From Hyphococcus sp. (GTDB lineage Bacteria; Pseudomonadota; Alphaproteobacteria; Caulobacterales; Parvularculaceae), in NCBI GenBank assembly GCA_021776415.1, contig JAJFFY010000044.1:100563-164562 (forward strand): a stretch of DNA of 64,000 nucleotides. Reading direction: 5' to 3'. Position 1 is the first letter of the stretch, and each line of letters opens with the position of its first letter. The notes under the pieces are model-generated. The model was given only the letters and a program-made list of their open reading frames with translations, had not been told where the DNA came from and ran no database searches. The translations under genes were made by a program, and so were the position numbers. This document shows positions 17,782-27,075 of this stretch, one piece after another.

Positions 17782-19182
17782 ATGGCTGACACAAAAGACT
17801 ATTTCTTCTGCGGTATTGGCGGCTCGGGCATGTTGCCGCTGGCGATGATTGTGAGCGCGCGCGGGGATCATATGGAGGGCTCTGACCGGGCGTTGGATCA
17901 GGGACGCACGGCTGCAAAATTTGATTATTTGCGTTCGCTCGGCATTGCGCTTCATGCCCAGGACGGATCAGGTCTGACACGGCCCGGCCAAATTCTGGTC
18001 GCCTCGGCGGCGGTGGAAGACAGTGTGCCTGATGTCGTGGCGGCAAATAAAATCGGTGCAACGCGGCTTGCCCGCGCCGGATTGTTGGCGCAGCTTTTCA
18101 ATGACGCTGTCTGCCCAATCGGCGTTGCCGGCACCAGCGGCAAGTCAACAACGACAGCGATGATCGGCTGGATCCTTCACCACGCAGACAAAGACCCGAC
18201 AGTGATGAACGGCGCGGTGATGAAAAACTTTGTCCGCGAGGATGCATTATTCGCCAGTGCGCTGGTCGGTGGCGGCGCAGCATTTGTCAGCGAGGTTGAC
18301 GAAAGCGACGGCTCGATTGCGGCGTTCAATCCGAAGATTGCGGTATTGAACAATATCTCTCTTGATCACAAAACTATGGATGAGTTGCGCGCGCTGTTCG
18401 GCGGGTTTGTTGAGCGGGCGGAAACCGCTGTCTTGAACTTAGATAATGAAGAAACCGCACGTATTGCGGCGGCTCGTGGAACAGGGTGCATCACCTATAG
18501 CCTTAAGGCCGGGAAAGCTGATTTGAGCGCATGCAATATCCGCCCTGAGCCTTTCGGCGTCTCGTTTGATGTTGTGGCAAGCGAGGCAAATATTTCCGCG
18601 TCCGTGGCGCTGAACATGCCCGGCCGCCACAATGTCTCCAACGCTCTGGCGGCGATTGCCGCCGCTAGCGCCAGCGGCGTCACGGTCACAGATGCAGCGC
18701 AAGCTCTCTCATCGTTTGAGGGTGTTAAGCGCCGCCTTGAATTTGTTGGCGAGGGCGACGGCGTGACCGTCATCGACGATTTTGCCCATAACCCCGACAA
18801 GATCACCGCGAGCCTTAAAACCTTGCACGAATTTCCCGGCCGTTTGCTGGTGATGTTTCAGCCCCATGGCTATGGTCCGCTCAAAAAGATGAAGGCTGAA
18901 TTCATCGCCTGTTTTACAGATAATTTGAACACGGACGATATTTTATTCATGCCACAGCCGGTCTATTATGGCGGCAGCGTTGATCGCTCAGTGTCGAGCG
19001 CTGATATCGCGCAAGGCGTAGTCGCCGCCAGCCGTAATGCTGAGGCCTTGCCTGACCGGGACGCTTGCGGCGCAAGGCTGCTGGAATGCGCGCGGCCAGG
19101 CGATCGGATTATCATTATGGGCGCGCGCGATGATACTCTGTCGACATTCGCCGCCGGGCTGGTCGAAAAGCTAATGCCCTAG
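17782..19182 (+). CDS. mpl: Mur ligase of the MurC/Mpl type, probable UDP-MurNAc:tripeptide ligase
   Basis: A 466-residue cytoplasmic ligase. The N-terminal domain opens [17 protein letters not shown] as in MurC and Mpl. The ATP loop is [17 protein letters not shown], followed by [29 protein letters not shown] and the third-domain motif [12 protein letters not shown]. Canonical MurC/Mpl has GTHGKTTT and a second His in DDxxHHP. Here these are GTSGKST and HNP, so this is a divergent branch. Its divergent neighbour is LD-carboxypeptidase, whose tripeptide product is the substrate of Mpl. I infer Mpl function from that pairing; a MurC-like or unknown ligase activity cannot be excluded. Confidence 0.75.
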   Translation: MADTKDYFFCGIGGSGMLPLAMIVSARGDHMEGSDRALDQGRTAAKFDYLRSLGIALHAQDGSGLTRPGQILVASAAVEDSVPDVVAANKIGATRLARAGLLAQLFNDAVCPIGVAGTSGKSTTTAMIGWILHHADKDPTVMNGAVMKNFVREDALFASALVGGGAAFVSEVDESDGSIAAFNPKIAVLNNISLDHKTMDELRALFGGFVERAETAVLNLDNEETARIAAARGTGCITYSLKAGKADLSACNIRPEPFGVSFDVVASEANISASVALNMPGRHNVSNALAAIAAASASGVTVTDAAQALSSFEGVKRRLEFVGEGDGVTVIDDFAHNPDKITASLKTLHEFPGRLLVMFQPHGYGPLKKMKAEFIACFTDNLNTDDILFMPQPVYYGGSVDRSVSSADIAQGVVAASRNAEALPDRDACGARLLECARPGDRIIIMGARDDTLSTFAAGLVEKLMP

Positions 19183-19482
19183 CGGAAAAATTCCCGCCCT
19201 TCGACCGCTTCGATAAATTTTTTGCCCTGGATGACATCAGCAGCGCTTACCAAGAGCGGGGGTCGGATATTTGGGCCGGCGTTCACGGAAAAACGGTCTT
19301 TTTTTTGATTTTGCGATGCACTCGCACTGATCGCGGAGGGGCGTGTAATTTTGCCCCATGCGCGCATTTGTGTCGCGACAATGTGTGCGTTGCGATCACG
19401 CAATATTGAACTACACCAACGGTGCGCTTAGGCGGCGCATCCTCCGTGTGCGTAGAAAAAAGAAAATGAAAAGGGGTATCTA
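19183..19482. other. 300-base intergenic region with OmpW promoter
   Basis: No convincing gene. A minus-strand frame at 19179-19403 has neither a recognisable product nor a good start. The plus strand has a T-run at 19302-19309 without a strong stem. It also holds an inverted repeat at 19390-19403 and the ribosome-binding site AAAAGGGG just before ompW. Confidence 0.4.
19390..19403 (+). promoter_or_regulatory. NnrR/FNR-type inverted repeat upstream of ompW
   Basis: The sequence TTGCG-ATCA-CGCAA is a perfect 5+4+5 dyad. It has the spacing of FNR-family sites (TTGAT-N4-ATCAA) and the half-site of the NO-responsive regulator NnrR (TTGCG-N4-CGCAA type). Its centre is 86 bases before the OmpW ATG, a suitable promoter position. 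OmpW genes are controlled by FNR in other proteobacteria. Which regulator binds is inferred only. Confidence 0.45.
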
Positions 19483-20130
19483 ATGAGATCAATTCTCATT
19501 CTCGGAACAGTTTTGTGTTCGCTCATTTCACCAGCACTCGCTGAGCAGGGCGATTGGCTTGTGCGGTTGCGCGGGATCGTTGTTGCGCCAACTGGAGATG
19601 CGGGCCCGGTATTGCCGGCTTTTCCAACCGGCTCGGTGTCGGTCGAAGATGCGATCGTGCCGGAGCTCGATTTTACTTATTTCCTGACCGACAATATCGG
19701 CGCAGAGCTAATTCTCGCGACAAGCCCGCACGATATTTCAGGTGAGGGCGCGCTTTCCGGGCTTGGCGAAATAGCGGATGCTATGGCGCTGCCGCCGACA
19801 TTAACGCTGCAATATCATTTTCTTCCAAATGCTCGCCTTCGTCCCTATGTCGGGGTTGGCGTCAACTGGACAATTTTTTACGATGACGACGCGAAAACTT
19901 CGCTCATCAATGCGCTCGGACCGACGACCGTCAATCTCGAAAATAGCGTTGGCGTCGCATTTCAGGCGGGTGTTGATTATCAGCTGAGCGACCGATATTT
20001 TCTGAATGCGGATATCAAATATATCGACATTGACACCACCGCCGTTCTGAATACCGGCGGCGCCATCAACACAGTTGATGTCGACCTCGATCCGATTGTC
20101 GCCGGCATTGGCGTCGGCATGCGGTTTTGA
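19483..20130 (+). CDS. OmpW-family outer membrane protein
   Basis: A 215-residue eight-stranded beta-barrel protein. The signal peptide is MRSILILGTVLCSLISPALA, followed by GDWLVRLRGIVVAPTGD, the typical first strand of OmpW. Further family features are DFTYFLTDNIGAELILATSPHDI, LQYHFLPNARLRPYVGVGVNWTIFYDD and a terminal Phe (GIGVGMRF) for barrel assembly. OmpW proteins are small pores for hydrophobic molecules and are often induced by stress or oxygen limitation. A dyad upstream may be an FNR/NnrR-type site. Single gene with a good ribosome-binding site. Confidence 0.93.
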   Translation: MRSILILGTVLCSLISPALAEQGDWLVRLRGIVVAPTGDAGPVLPAFPTGSVSVEDAIVPELDFTYFLTDNIGAELILATSPHDISGEGALSGLGEIADAMALPPTLTLQYHFLPNARLRPYVGVGVNWTIFYDDDAKTSLINALGPTTVNLENSVGVAFQAGVDYQLSDRYFLNADIKYIDIDTTAVLNTGGAINTVDVDLDPIVAGIGVGMRF

Positions 20131-20201
20131 GAATTGGCCCACCTATCCTAGATTGATTTCGCGCGCGTGTGAGCGCGCGAGATTATTTATGAGGATAAGG
20201 C

Positions 20202-20894
20202 GTGCTGGACCAGCAACTGAATTTACTTGCGCAATGGCAAGGATGCGCCCGCCCGGCGATGCCGCATGTCAGCGGCGCTTTTGTGCAGATTGAGGCCTTT
20301 TCGCACGACCGCGATCGTGACGCGTTATTTGCGGCAATTGATGGCGCGGGCAATGACGCCCTCTGGCGCTATATCCCGTTTGGCCCTTGCGCGTCAGCAG
20401 ATGAACTGGCTGACGCCTTATCCTTTCTGGCCGATGCTCAAAGCTGGCAAACGCATATCATTCGCGCTCGCGAAACGGGGGAAGTGTTGGGTATGGCGAG
20501 CTATATGCGTATTCGCCCCGAGGCGGGGTCAGCGGAAATCGGCTGCATTATCTTTTCAAAGCAGCTGCAAAGAACGCCTGCCGCCACCGAGGCGATGTAT
20601 CTGCTGGCGCGGCATATTTTCGACGATCTCGGCTATCGCCGCTATGAATGGAAGTGTGACGATAGCAATGCCGCCTCAAAAAGCGCGGCAGAGCGTTTGG
20701 GCTTTAAGTTCGAGGGCGTCTTCCGCCAAGATATGGTCGTCAAGGGCAGGAACCGCGACACTGCCTGGTTCTCCATCATCGACAGCGATTGGCCGCACGT
20801 CAAAGCCGGGTTTGAAGCCTGGCTTGCGCCGGAGAATTTTGACGATGATGGCCGCCAACGGCGATCCCTTCATCAATGCCGGGGTGGCGTCTGA
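20202..20894 (+). CDS. GNAT acetyltransferase, RimJ/RimL type
   Basis: A 230-residue N-acetyltransferase of the COG1670 group. It has DALWRYIPFGPCASADEL, VLGMASYMRIRPEAGSAEIGCIIFS (beta-4 strand), LARHIFDDLGYRRYEWKCDDSNAASKSAAERLGFKFEG (the acetyl-CoA region and the family tail) and an RDTAWFSIIDSDWP ending. The acceptor is unknown. The start is GTG at 20202, with GAGG 7 bases upstream. Lies 71 bases before sucC and may share transcripts with it. Confidence 0.85.
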   Translation: MLDQQLNLLAQWQGCARPAMPHVSGAFVQIEAFSHDRDRDALFAAIDGAGNDALWRYIPFGPCASADELADALSFLADAQSWQTHIIRARETGEVLGMASYMRIRPEAGSAEIGCIIFSKQLQRTPAATEAMYLLARHIFDDLGYRRYEWKCDDSNAASKSAAERLGFKFEGVFRQDMVVKGRNRDTAWFSIIDSDWPHVKAGFEAWLAPENFDDDGRQRRSLHQCRGGV

Positions 20895-20965
20895 GCCGAA
20901 CAGTTGTTTAACCTTTCGGCGCAGTTATAACCGCACAAACAACCCCAGCCGCCGGAGCCGCTTTC

Positions 20966-22159
20966 ATGAACATTCACGAATACCAAGCCAAACGCCTGTT
21001 GAAAGAATATGGCGCGCCGGTCTCCGATGGTCGCGCTGTTTTTAAAGCCAAAGAGGCGGAGGCGGCGGCTAAGGAGCTGCCGGGGCCGGTCTATGTGGTG
21101 AAAGCGCAAATCCACGCCGGTGGGCGCGGCAAGGGCAAGTTCAAGGAAGAAAGCGCTGGCGAGGCGGGCGGCGTGCGGATCGCTAAATCGCCGGAAGAAG
21201 CGTCGCAATTTGCCAAGCAAATGCTCGGTGCGACCCTCGTTACCAAACAGACCGGCGCCGCCGGCAAGACTGTCGGGCGGATTTATATTGAAAACGGCGC
21301 GGATATTGAGACCGAGCTGTATCTTTCGGCGCTGGTGGACCGGGGGCAAGGGCGCATCGCCTTCATCGCTTCGACCGAAGGCGGGATGAATATCGAAGAG
21401 GTCGCCGAGCAAACGCCGGAGAAAATTGTCACTGTCAGCATTGACCCGGTGACCGGCTGCATGCCGCATCATTCCCGGCGCATTGCCCAGGCGCTTGGCC
21501 TTAAAGGCGCGGCGGCGAAGCAATGCGGCAAGTTGATTCCTACGCTTTATAAAGCGTTCACCGAAAAGGACATGAGCCTTCTGGAAATTAACCCGCTGGT
21601 GGTCACTAAAGCCGGCGATCTGTTGGTGCTCGACGCCAAGGTCGGGTTCGACCCCAATGCAATGTTCCGTCATCAGAACATTTTAGAAATGCGCGATGAG
21701 ACGGAAGAAGACCCCATGGAGCTGAAAGCTTCTGAATATGATTTGTCTTACGTCAAACTCGACGGCAATATCGGCTGCATGGTCAACGGCGCGGGTCTGG
21801 CTATGGCGACCATGGACATCATCAAGCATTATGGCGCGGAGCCCGCAAACTTCCTCGATGTCGGCGGCGGCGCCACCAAGGAAAAAGTCACCGAAGCCTT
21901 CAAGATCATCACCACCGACCCCGGCGTTAAAGGCATCCTGGTCAACATCTTTGGCGGCATCATGCGCTGTGATATCATCGCCGAAGGCATTGTTGCGGCG
22001 GTCAAAGAGGTCGGCCTTGAAGACCCGCTGGTGGTTCGCTTAGAGGGCACTAATGTCAATGAGGGCAAGGAAATCCTCGCCAATTCGGGCCTGAAAATTA
22101 CCACTGCCGACGACCTGGAAGACGCCGCGAAGAAGGTTGTTGCTGCGGTGCAGGGATAA
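20966..22159 (+). CDS. sucC: succinate-CoA ligase (ADP/GDP-forming), beta subunit
   Basis: Together with SucD it converts succinyl-CoA to succinate with nucleotide triphosphate formation in the TCA cycle. The 397-residue protein starts [18 protein letters not shown] and has the ATP-grasp domain with [16 protein letters not shown] and LEINPLVV. Its CoA-ligase domain has [29 protein letters not shown] and [10 protein letters not shown]. Length is standard. Unusually, sucD is not next to it: a thioesterase and a cupin gene lie between. Confidence 0.97.
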   Translation: MNIHEYQAKRLLKEYGAPVSDGRAVFKAKEAEAAAKELPGPVYVVKAQIHAGGRGKGKFKEESAGEAGGVRIAKSPEEASQFAKQMLGATLVTKQTGAAGKTVGRIYIENGADIETELYLSALVDRGQGRIAFIASTEGGMNIEEVAEQTPEKIVTVSIDPVTGCMPHHSRRIAQALGLKGAAAKQCGKLIPTLYKAFTEKDMSLLEINPLVVTKAGDLLVLDAKVGFDPNAMFRHQNILEMRDETEEDPMELKASEYDLSYVKLDGNIGCMVNGAGLAMATMDIIKHYGAEPANFLDVGGGATKEKVTEAFKIITTDPGVKGILVNIFGGIMRCDIIAEGIVAAVKEVGLEDPLVVRLEGTNVNEGKEILANSGLKITTADDLEDAAKKVVAAVQG

Positions 22160-22174
22160 GCCCTACAAAAGTCT

Positions 22175-22600
22175 ATGATACTGCAAGATGCTTTCACCTT
22201 CTCCCACCCCCTCCGCGTGCGGTGGGCCGAATGCGATGCCCAGGGCATTGTCTTTAACGTCAATTATTTTCTCTATTTCGATGTCGGGATGACGGAATAT
22301 ATGCGCGCGCTCGGTTTTATGGGCGATAAGATGGTGGAGTTCTTCACGGTCCATGCGGAGGCCGACTATCGTGCGCCGGCAAGGTTTGATGATGAGGTCG
22401 AGGTCGCCATTCGCTGTGTGCGGCTTGGCAAAACCTCGATGACCCTGACGGCGGCGATCTTTCGCGGTGATGAAGTCCTGACGACAGGCTCGCTGACCTA
22501 TGTTCATGCTGAGGCGGAAACACAAAAGAAATCGCCCTTACCCGCCGCCTTTGTGGAGCGTATTATCGACTTTGAAAAAACCTCGCCGGAGCGGAGTTAG
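22175..22600 (+). CDS. acyl-CoA thioesterase, YbgC/4-hydroxybenzoyl-CoA thioesterase family
   Basis: A 141-residue hotdog-fold protein. The motif [22 protein letters not shown] contains the catalytic Asp (D-x-Q/A-G-I-V-x-x-x-x-Y) of the 4HBT/FadM family, followed by TEYMRALGF. It hydrolyses some acyl-CoA thioester; the substrate is unknown. It starts 15 bases after sucC, and the following cupin gene starts 2 bases after its stop, so it is part of the sucC-sucD transcription unit. Confidence 0.88.
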   Translation: MILQDAFTFSHPLRVRWAECDAQGIVFNVNYFLYFDVGMTEYMRALGFMGDKMVEFFTVHAEADYRAPARFDDEVEVAIRCVRLGKTSMTLTAAIFRGDEVLTTGSLTYVHAEAETQKKSPLPAAFVERIIDFEKTSPERS

Positions 22601-22602
22601 CC

Positions 22603-22977
22603 ATGAGCGCTGACAGTATCAAAAAACTAAACATCCCTTCTGCCTTCGACCGCATCAATGAGGCCTGGTCGCCGCATATTGCCGGGCGGGTGAACAATCA
22701 GGAAGTGCGGCTTGCCAAGATCGACGGCGCATTTGAGTGGCACCACCACGACAGCGTGGATGAGGCGTTTTTTGTGATTAAAGGCGGCTTCACCATGCGC
22801 TTCCGGGATCGCGACGTCACAATGGGCGAGGGGGATTTTATCGTTGTTCCCGCTGGCGTTGAGCATATGCCGGTCGCCGATGAGGAATGCTGGATCATGA
22901 TGATTGAAAACGCTGGCACGGTGAATACCGGCGAGAACGCCTCGGCGCGAACTAAACGCGACCTGCCCGAGCTTTAG
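22603..22977 (+). CDS. cupin-domain protein
   Basis: A 124-residue single cupin. The metal-binding motifs are GAFEWHHHDSVDEAFFVIKG (H-x-H and the Glu of cupin motif 1) and GDFIVVPAGVEHMPVAD (motif 2 with Pro-Gly-like turn and His). It probably binds a divalent metal. Similar stand-alone cupins are annotated mannose-6-phosphate isomerase-like, without proof. It sits in the same unit as the thioesterase between sucC and sucD. Confidence 0.88.
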   Translation: MSADSIKKLNIPSAFDRINEAWSPHIAGRVNNQEVRLAKIDGAFEWHHHDSVDEAFFVIKGGFTMRFRDRDVTMGEGDFIVVPAGVEHMPVADEECWIMMIENAGTVNTGENASARTKRDLPEL

Positions 22978-23085
22978 GGCCGGCCGCCAGTAGCCTTCAG
23001 CCTTGTAAAGCTTTGCCGGTTGCTCCCGCAGTCGGGCGCAGTTAAGACCACGAGCCTATTCAAAGATCCCTCTCGCGGAGCCCCC

Positions 23086-23985
23086 ATGTCCATTCTCATC
23101 GACAAGAACACCAAAGTTATTTGCCAAGGCCTGACCGGCGATACCGGCACGTTCCACACCGAGCAGGCGATTGCCTATGGCACAAAGATGGTCGGCGGCG
23201 TGACCCCCGGAAAGGGCGGCCAGACATGGAAGGCCGGCGAGGCGGCCAATGGAGCAACGCTCCCGGTCTTTGATACAGTCGCCGAAGCGCGCGAGAAAAC
23301 CGGCGCTGATGCATCGGTGATCTATGTGCCGCCGCCCTTCGCGGCGGATGCGATTTTAGAGACCATCGCGGCGGAAATCTCTCTGGCGATCTGCATCACC
23401 GAGGGCATTCCGGTGTTGGATATGGTCAAGGTGAAGCGCGCCCTTGATGGATCGAAGACCCGGCTAGTCGGGCCCAATTGCCCCGGCGTGATCACGCCTG
23501 ATGAGTGCAAAATCGGTATCATGCCCGGCCATATTCACCGCAAAGGCCATGTCGGCGTCATCTCCCGCTCGGGCACTTTGACTTATGAGGCGGTGCACCA
23601 GACGACGGTAGCCGGATTGGGGCAATCGACATGCGTCGGGATCGGCGGCGATCCGGTCAAGGGGACGGACTTTATCGAGATCCTGGATATGTTCCTCCAC
23701 GACGAAGACACTCATTCGATCATCATGATTGGCGAGATTGGCGGCTCTGCGGAGGCTGATGCGGCCAAGTTCCTCAAGGCCCACAAGATCAAAAAACCGA
23801 CCGTAGGCTTCATCGCTGGCGTCACTGCGCCGCCGGGACGGCGAATGGGCCATGCCGGGGCGCTGGTTTCAGGGGCTGAAGACACCGCTGAGGCGAAAAT
23901 CGAGGCGATGAAATCAGCTGGAATCGCGGTTTCACCAACGCCGGGCGCCATGGGCCGCACACTTCTGGAAATTCTTAAAAAATAA
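23086..23985 (+). CDS. sucD: succinate-CoA ligase, alpha subunit
   Basis: This subunit binds CoA and carries the phosphorylated His. The 299-residue protein starts [24 protein letters not shown]. It has [55 protein letters not shown] and the active-site His in [12 protein letters not shown]. The ATG at 23086 matches the conserved family start; the frame is open upstream to 23020. It follows the cupin gene by 108 bases and precedes sucA by 101. Confidence 0.97.
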   Translation: MSILIDKNTKVICQGLTGDTGTFHTEQAIAYGTKMVGGVTPGKGGQTWKAGEAANGATLPVFDTVAEAREKTGADASVIYVPPPFAADAILETIAAEISLAICITEGIPVLDMVKVKRALDGSKTRLVGPNCPGVITPDECKIGIMPGHIHRKGHVGVISRSGTLTYEAVHQTTVAGLGQSTCVGIGGDPVKGTDFIEILDMFLHDEDTHSIIMIGEIGGSAEADAAKFLKAHKIKKPTVGFIAGVTAPPGRRMGHAGALVSGAEDTAEAKIEAMKSAGIAVSPTPGAMGRTLLEILKK

Positions 23986-24033
23986 ACCACTCGATGGTTA
24001 ATCTTGCACGTTTAGACATTGAATCGTCCGGGA

Positions 24034-24057
24034 GTTGGCGTATTTAGAAAAGCCAAC
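24034..24057 (+). promoter_or_regulatory. hairpin in the sucA leader
   Basis: GTTGGC at 24034-24039 and GCCAAC at 24052-24057 can form a 6-bp stem with a 12-base A/T-rich loop, 30 bases before the sucA ATG. A smaller 5-bp hairpin lies at 23985-23999, just after sucD. Neither has a T-run, so neither is a clear terminator. They may modulate expression between sucD and sucA. Confidence 0.25.
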
Positions 24058-24086
24058 GACGAACGACGAAAGAGTTGGAACGCGTA

Positions 24087-27047
24087 ATGGCAAAAGATGG
24101 AGCGGCGCCGCAAGACAGTAGGAGCGCCCCCGAACGATCGATTTTATCCGGATCCAACGTCCACTATCTGGAGGCGCTTTATGCGCGCTTCGCCAAGGAT
24201 CCGGCGTCGCTGAGCCCCGAATGGCGGGATTTTTTCGAGCGTGAAGGCGATCGCCTGAACGGGAGCGCGCAAATCGATGGCCCGAGCTGGGCGCGCCGCG
24301 ACTGGCCCCCGACCCCAAATGGCGAATTGACGGCGGCGATGGACGGCAATTGGGGTGATGCTGAAGAAATCCTGAAAACCAAGATTGAAGCGCGCGCACC
24401 CGCCGCGTCAACGCAAGACGATGTTCGCCAGGCAACCAAGGATTCCCTGCGTGCGCTGATGCTGATTCGCGCCTATCGCATCCGCGGTCACCTGATCGCC
24501 GATCTCGACCCGCTCGGGCTGCAGCAGAAGGAAATCCATCCGGAGCTCGACCCGGCGACACTTGGCTTTACCGAAGCGGATATGGACCGGCCGATCTTTA
24601 TCGACCATGTGCTTGGCCTTGAGATCGCGACATTGCGCGAAATTATGGCGATCCTCAACCGCACCTATTGTGGGACGTTCGCCGTTGAATTCATGCACAT
24701 TACCGATCCGGAGCAAAAGGCATGGATACAAAATCGCATTGAAGGTCCGGACAAGGACATTTCTTTTACGCCTGAAGGCAAAAAAGCCATCCTCAACAAG
24801 TTGATTGAGGCGGAAGGCTTTGAGAATTTTCTCAATGCCAAATATACTGGCACCAAGCGCTTCGGACTTGACGGCGCTGAAGCGCTGGCTCCGGCGATGG
24901 AACAGATCATCAAGCGCGGCGGCGCCCTCGGCGTTAAAGAGATCATTGTCGGCATGCCGCACCGCGGCCGCCTCAATGTTCTCGCCGCTGTGATGGGCAA
25001 ACCCTATCATCACATCTTTCATGAATTTCAGGGCGGATCGGTGACGCCGGATGATATTGGCGGGTCGGGGGATGTTAAATACCATCTCGGCGCCTCGTCG
25101 GACCGTGAATTTGACGGCAATAGGGTGCATCTGTCCTTAACCGCCAACCCCTCGCATCTCGAAGCGGTGAACCCCGTGGTTCTCGGTAAGTCGCGCTCGA
25201 AACAGGACCGGATTGAGCCGACTGATCTTGATGCGCCGCGCACCCATGTGTTGCCATTGTTGCTGCATGGCGATGCTGCGTTCGCAGGCCAGGGCATTGT
25301 CGCGGAGTGTTTCGGGTTTTCCGGACTTCGCGGTTACAATACCGGCGGCACCATCCACTTTATTGTCAACAACCAAATCGGCTTTACCACCAGTCCGCAA
25401 TTTTCCCGGTCCTCGCCATACCCATCCGACGTTGCCAAGATGGTCGAAGCGCCGATTTTTCACGCCAATGGCGATGATCCCGAAGCTGTGGTTTACGCCG
25501 CTAAAATTGCCGCTGAGTTCCGTCAGAAATTTGGCGCCGACGCGGTCATCGATATGTTTTGCTATCGCCGCTTTGGTCACAATGAAGGTGATGAGCCAAG
25601 CTTTACGCAGCCACGCATGTACAAGAAAATTCGTGCGCTTTCGACCACCAGGGAAATCTATGCCGGGCGGCTTGAAGAAGAGGGCGTTATCGCCAAAGGC
25701 GACGGCGAAGTGCAACGCGAGCGGTTCCGTAAGTTTTTGGGCGCAGAATTTGACGCCGCCGAAGCGTTTAAACCCAACAAGGCCGATTGGCTCGATGGTC
25801 AATGGTCGGGATTTGTGCAGCCCATGGACGATGACCGGCGCGGCGATACGGCGGTCTCGACGGATAATCTTAACACCATTGGTGCGGCGCTGACGCGGTA
25901 TCCGGAAAATTTCAAAATCCACAAAACCCTGGCGCGCATCATCGATCATAAGCGCAAAGCACTCGAACAGGGCGCCGGCATTGACTGGGCGACCGCTGAG
26001 GCGTTGGCTTTCGGCTCGCTATTGCAGGACGGTTTCGGCGTAAGGTTGTCAGGGCAGGATTCGCGTCGCGGTACGTTCTCTCAGCGCCACGCCGTTTTCA
26101 TCGATCAAGAAACGGAAAACACCTACACGCCGCTTCGCCATCTTGAAAACTCTAATGCGACTTTTGAGGTTCATGATTCCAACCTGTCGGAATTTGCGGT
26201 GATGGGTTTTGAATATGGATACTCCCTCGCTAATCCGAAATTCCTGGTGATGTGGGAAGGCCAGTTTGGCGACTTCGTTAACGGCGCCCAGATTATCATT
26301 GATCAGTTTTTATCTTCCGGCGAACGCAAATGGCTTCGCATGTGCGGCCTCGTCCTGTTGTTGCCGCATGGCTATGAAGGTCAGGGGCCGGAACATTCCT
26401 CAGCCCGGCTTGAACGATTTTTGCAGCTTTGTGCGCAAGACAATATGCAAGTCGCTAATTGTACGACGCCGGCGAATTATTTCCATATCCTTCGTCGGCA
26501 AATGCGGCGGAATTTCAGGAAACCGCTGATTTTGATGACGCCGAAATCGTTATTGCGCCATAAAAAATGCGCCTCCACGCTGGAAGAGATGGGCCCCGGC
26601 TCGTCGTTCCACCGCGTACTTTGGGACGACGCGGAATCCAAGCCTGGCTCGACCGTCAAGCTTGTATCGGACGCCAAAATCAAGCGTGTCGTTTTGTGCT
26701 CGGGCAAAGTTTACTTCGACCTCCTCGAAGAACGCGAAAAGCGCGGTATCGACAATATCTACCTGATGCGTGTCGAACAGTTTTATCCGTTCCCGGCGCA
26801 TTCGTTGATCAAAGAGTTGCAACGCTTCAAAGACGCCGAAATGGTGTGGTGTCAGGAAGAGCCTAAAAATATGGGTTCTTGGTTCTTCATGGAGCCAAAT
26901 CTCGAATGGACGCTTGATCAGATCGGCGCAAAATACAAACGCGCCCGCTATGCCGGCCGGCCGGCTTCGGCCTCGCCCGCCACCGGCCTGATGAGCCGGC
27001 ACAAGAAAGAACTGGCTGCCTTTTTGGACGACGCGCTCGCGATATAA
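24087..27047 (+). CDS. sucA: 2-oxoglutarate dehydrogenase E1 component
   Basis: The thiamine-diphosphate E1 subunit decarboxylates 2-oxoglutarate and passes the succinyl group to SucB. The 986-residue protein has the SucA-type N-terminus with [20 protein letters not shown], which anchors E1 to the complex. Other motifs are [51 protein letters not shown] (diphosphate-binding), [11 protein letters not shown], and the C-terminal [19 protein letters not shown] and [12 protein letters not shown]. Length is standard. The ATG at 24087 is chosen over a TTG 12 bases upstream. First gene of sucA-sucB-lpdA. Confidence 0.98.
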   Translation: MAKDGAAPQDSRSAPERSILSGSNVHYLEALYARFAKDPASLSPEWRDFFEREGDRLNGSAQIDGPSWARRDWPPTPNGELTAAMDGNWGDAEEILKTKIEARAPAASTQDDVRQATKDSLRALMLIRAYRIRGHLIADLDPLGLQQKEIHPELDPATLGFTEADMDRPIFIDHVLGLEIATLREIMAILNRTYCGTFAVEFMHITDPEQKAWIQNRIEGPDKDISFTPEGKKAILNKLIEAEGFENFLNAKYTGTKRFGLDGAEALAPAMEQIIKRGGALGVKEIIVGMPHRGRLNVLAAVMGKPYHHIFHEFQGGSVTPDDIGGSGDVKYHLGASSDREFDGNRVHLSLTANPSHLEAVNPVVLGKSRSKQDRIEPTDLDAPRTHVLPLLLHGDAAFAGQGIVAECFGFSGLRGYNTGGTIHFIVNNQIGFTTSPQFSRSSPYPSDVAKMVEAPIFHANGDDPEAVVYAAKIAAEFRQKFGADAVIDMFCYRRFGHNEGDEPSFTQPRMYKKIRALSTTREIYAGRLEEEGVIAKGDGEVQRERFRKFLGAEFDAAEAFKPNKADWLDGQWSGFVQPMDDDRRGDTAVSTDNLNTIGAALTRYPENFKIHKTLARIIDHKRKALEQGAGIDWATAEALAFGSLLQDGFGVRLSGQDSRRGTFSQRHAVFIDQETENTYTPLRHLENSNATFEVHDSNLSEFAVMGFEYGYSLANPKFLVMWEGQFGDFVNGAQIIIDQFLSSGERKWLRMCGLVLLLPHGYEGQGPEHSSARLERFLQLCAQDNMQVANCTTPANYFHILRRQMRRNFRKPLILMTPKSLLRHKKCASTLEEMGPGSSFHRVLWDDAESKPGSTVKLVSDAKIKRVVLCSGKVYFDLLEEREKRGIDNIYLMRVEQFYPFPAHSLIKELQRFKDAEMVWCQEEPKNMGSWFFMEPNLEWTLDQIGAKYKRARYAGRPASASPATGLMSRHKKELAAFLDDALAI

Positions 27048-27075
27048 AGCGGCGTCCTTCGCAATGGAGAATATC

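Noticed and set aside
19179..19403. Minus-strand frame of 74 residues in the gap before ompW
   Set aside because: No signal, motif or ribosome-binding site, and it would overlap the end of the Mur ligase gene.
20873..21673. Minus-strand ORF of 266 residues over sucC
   Set aside because: Antisense to a well-conserved gene; Arg/His-rich composition typical of a shadow frame.
25137..25949. Minus-strand ORF of 270 residues inside sucA
   Set aside because: Shadow of sucA, with no recognisable domains.
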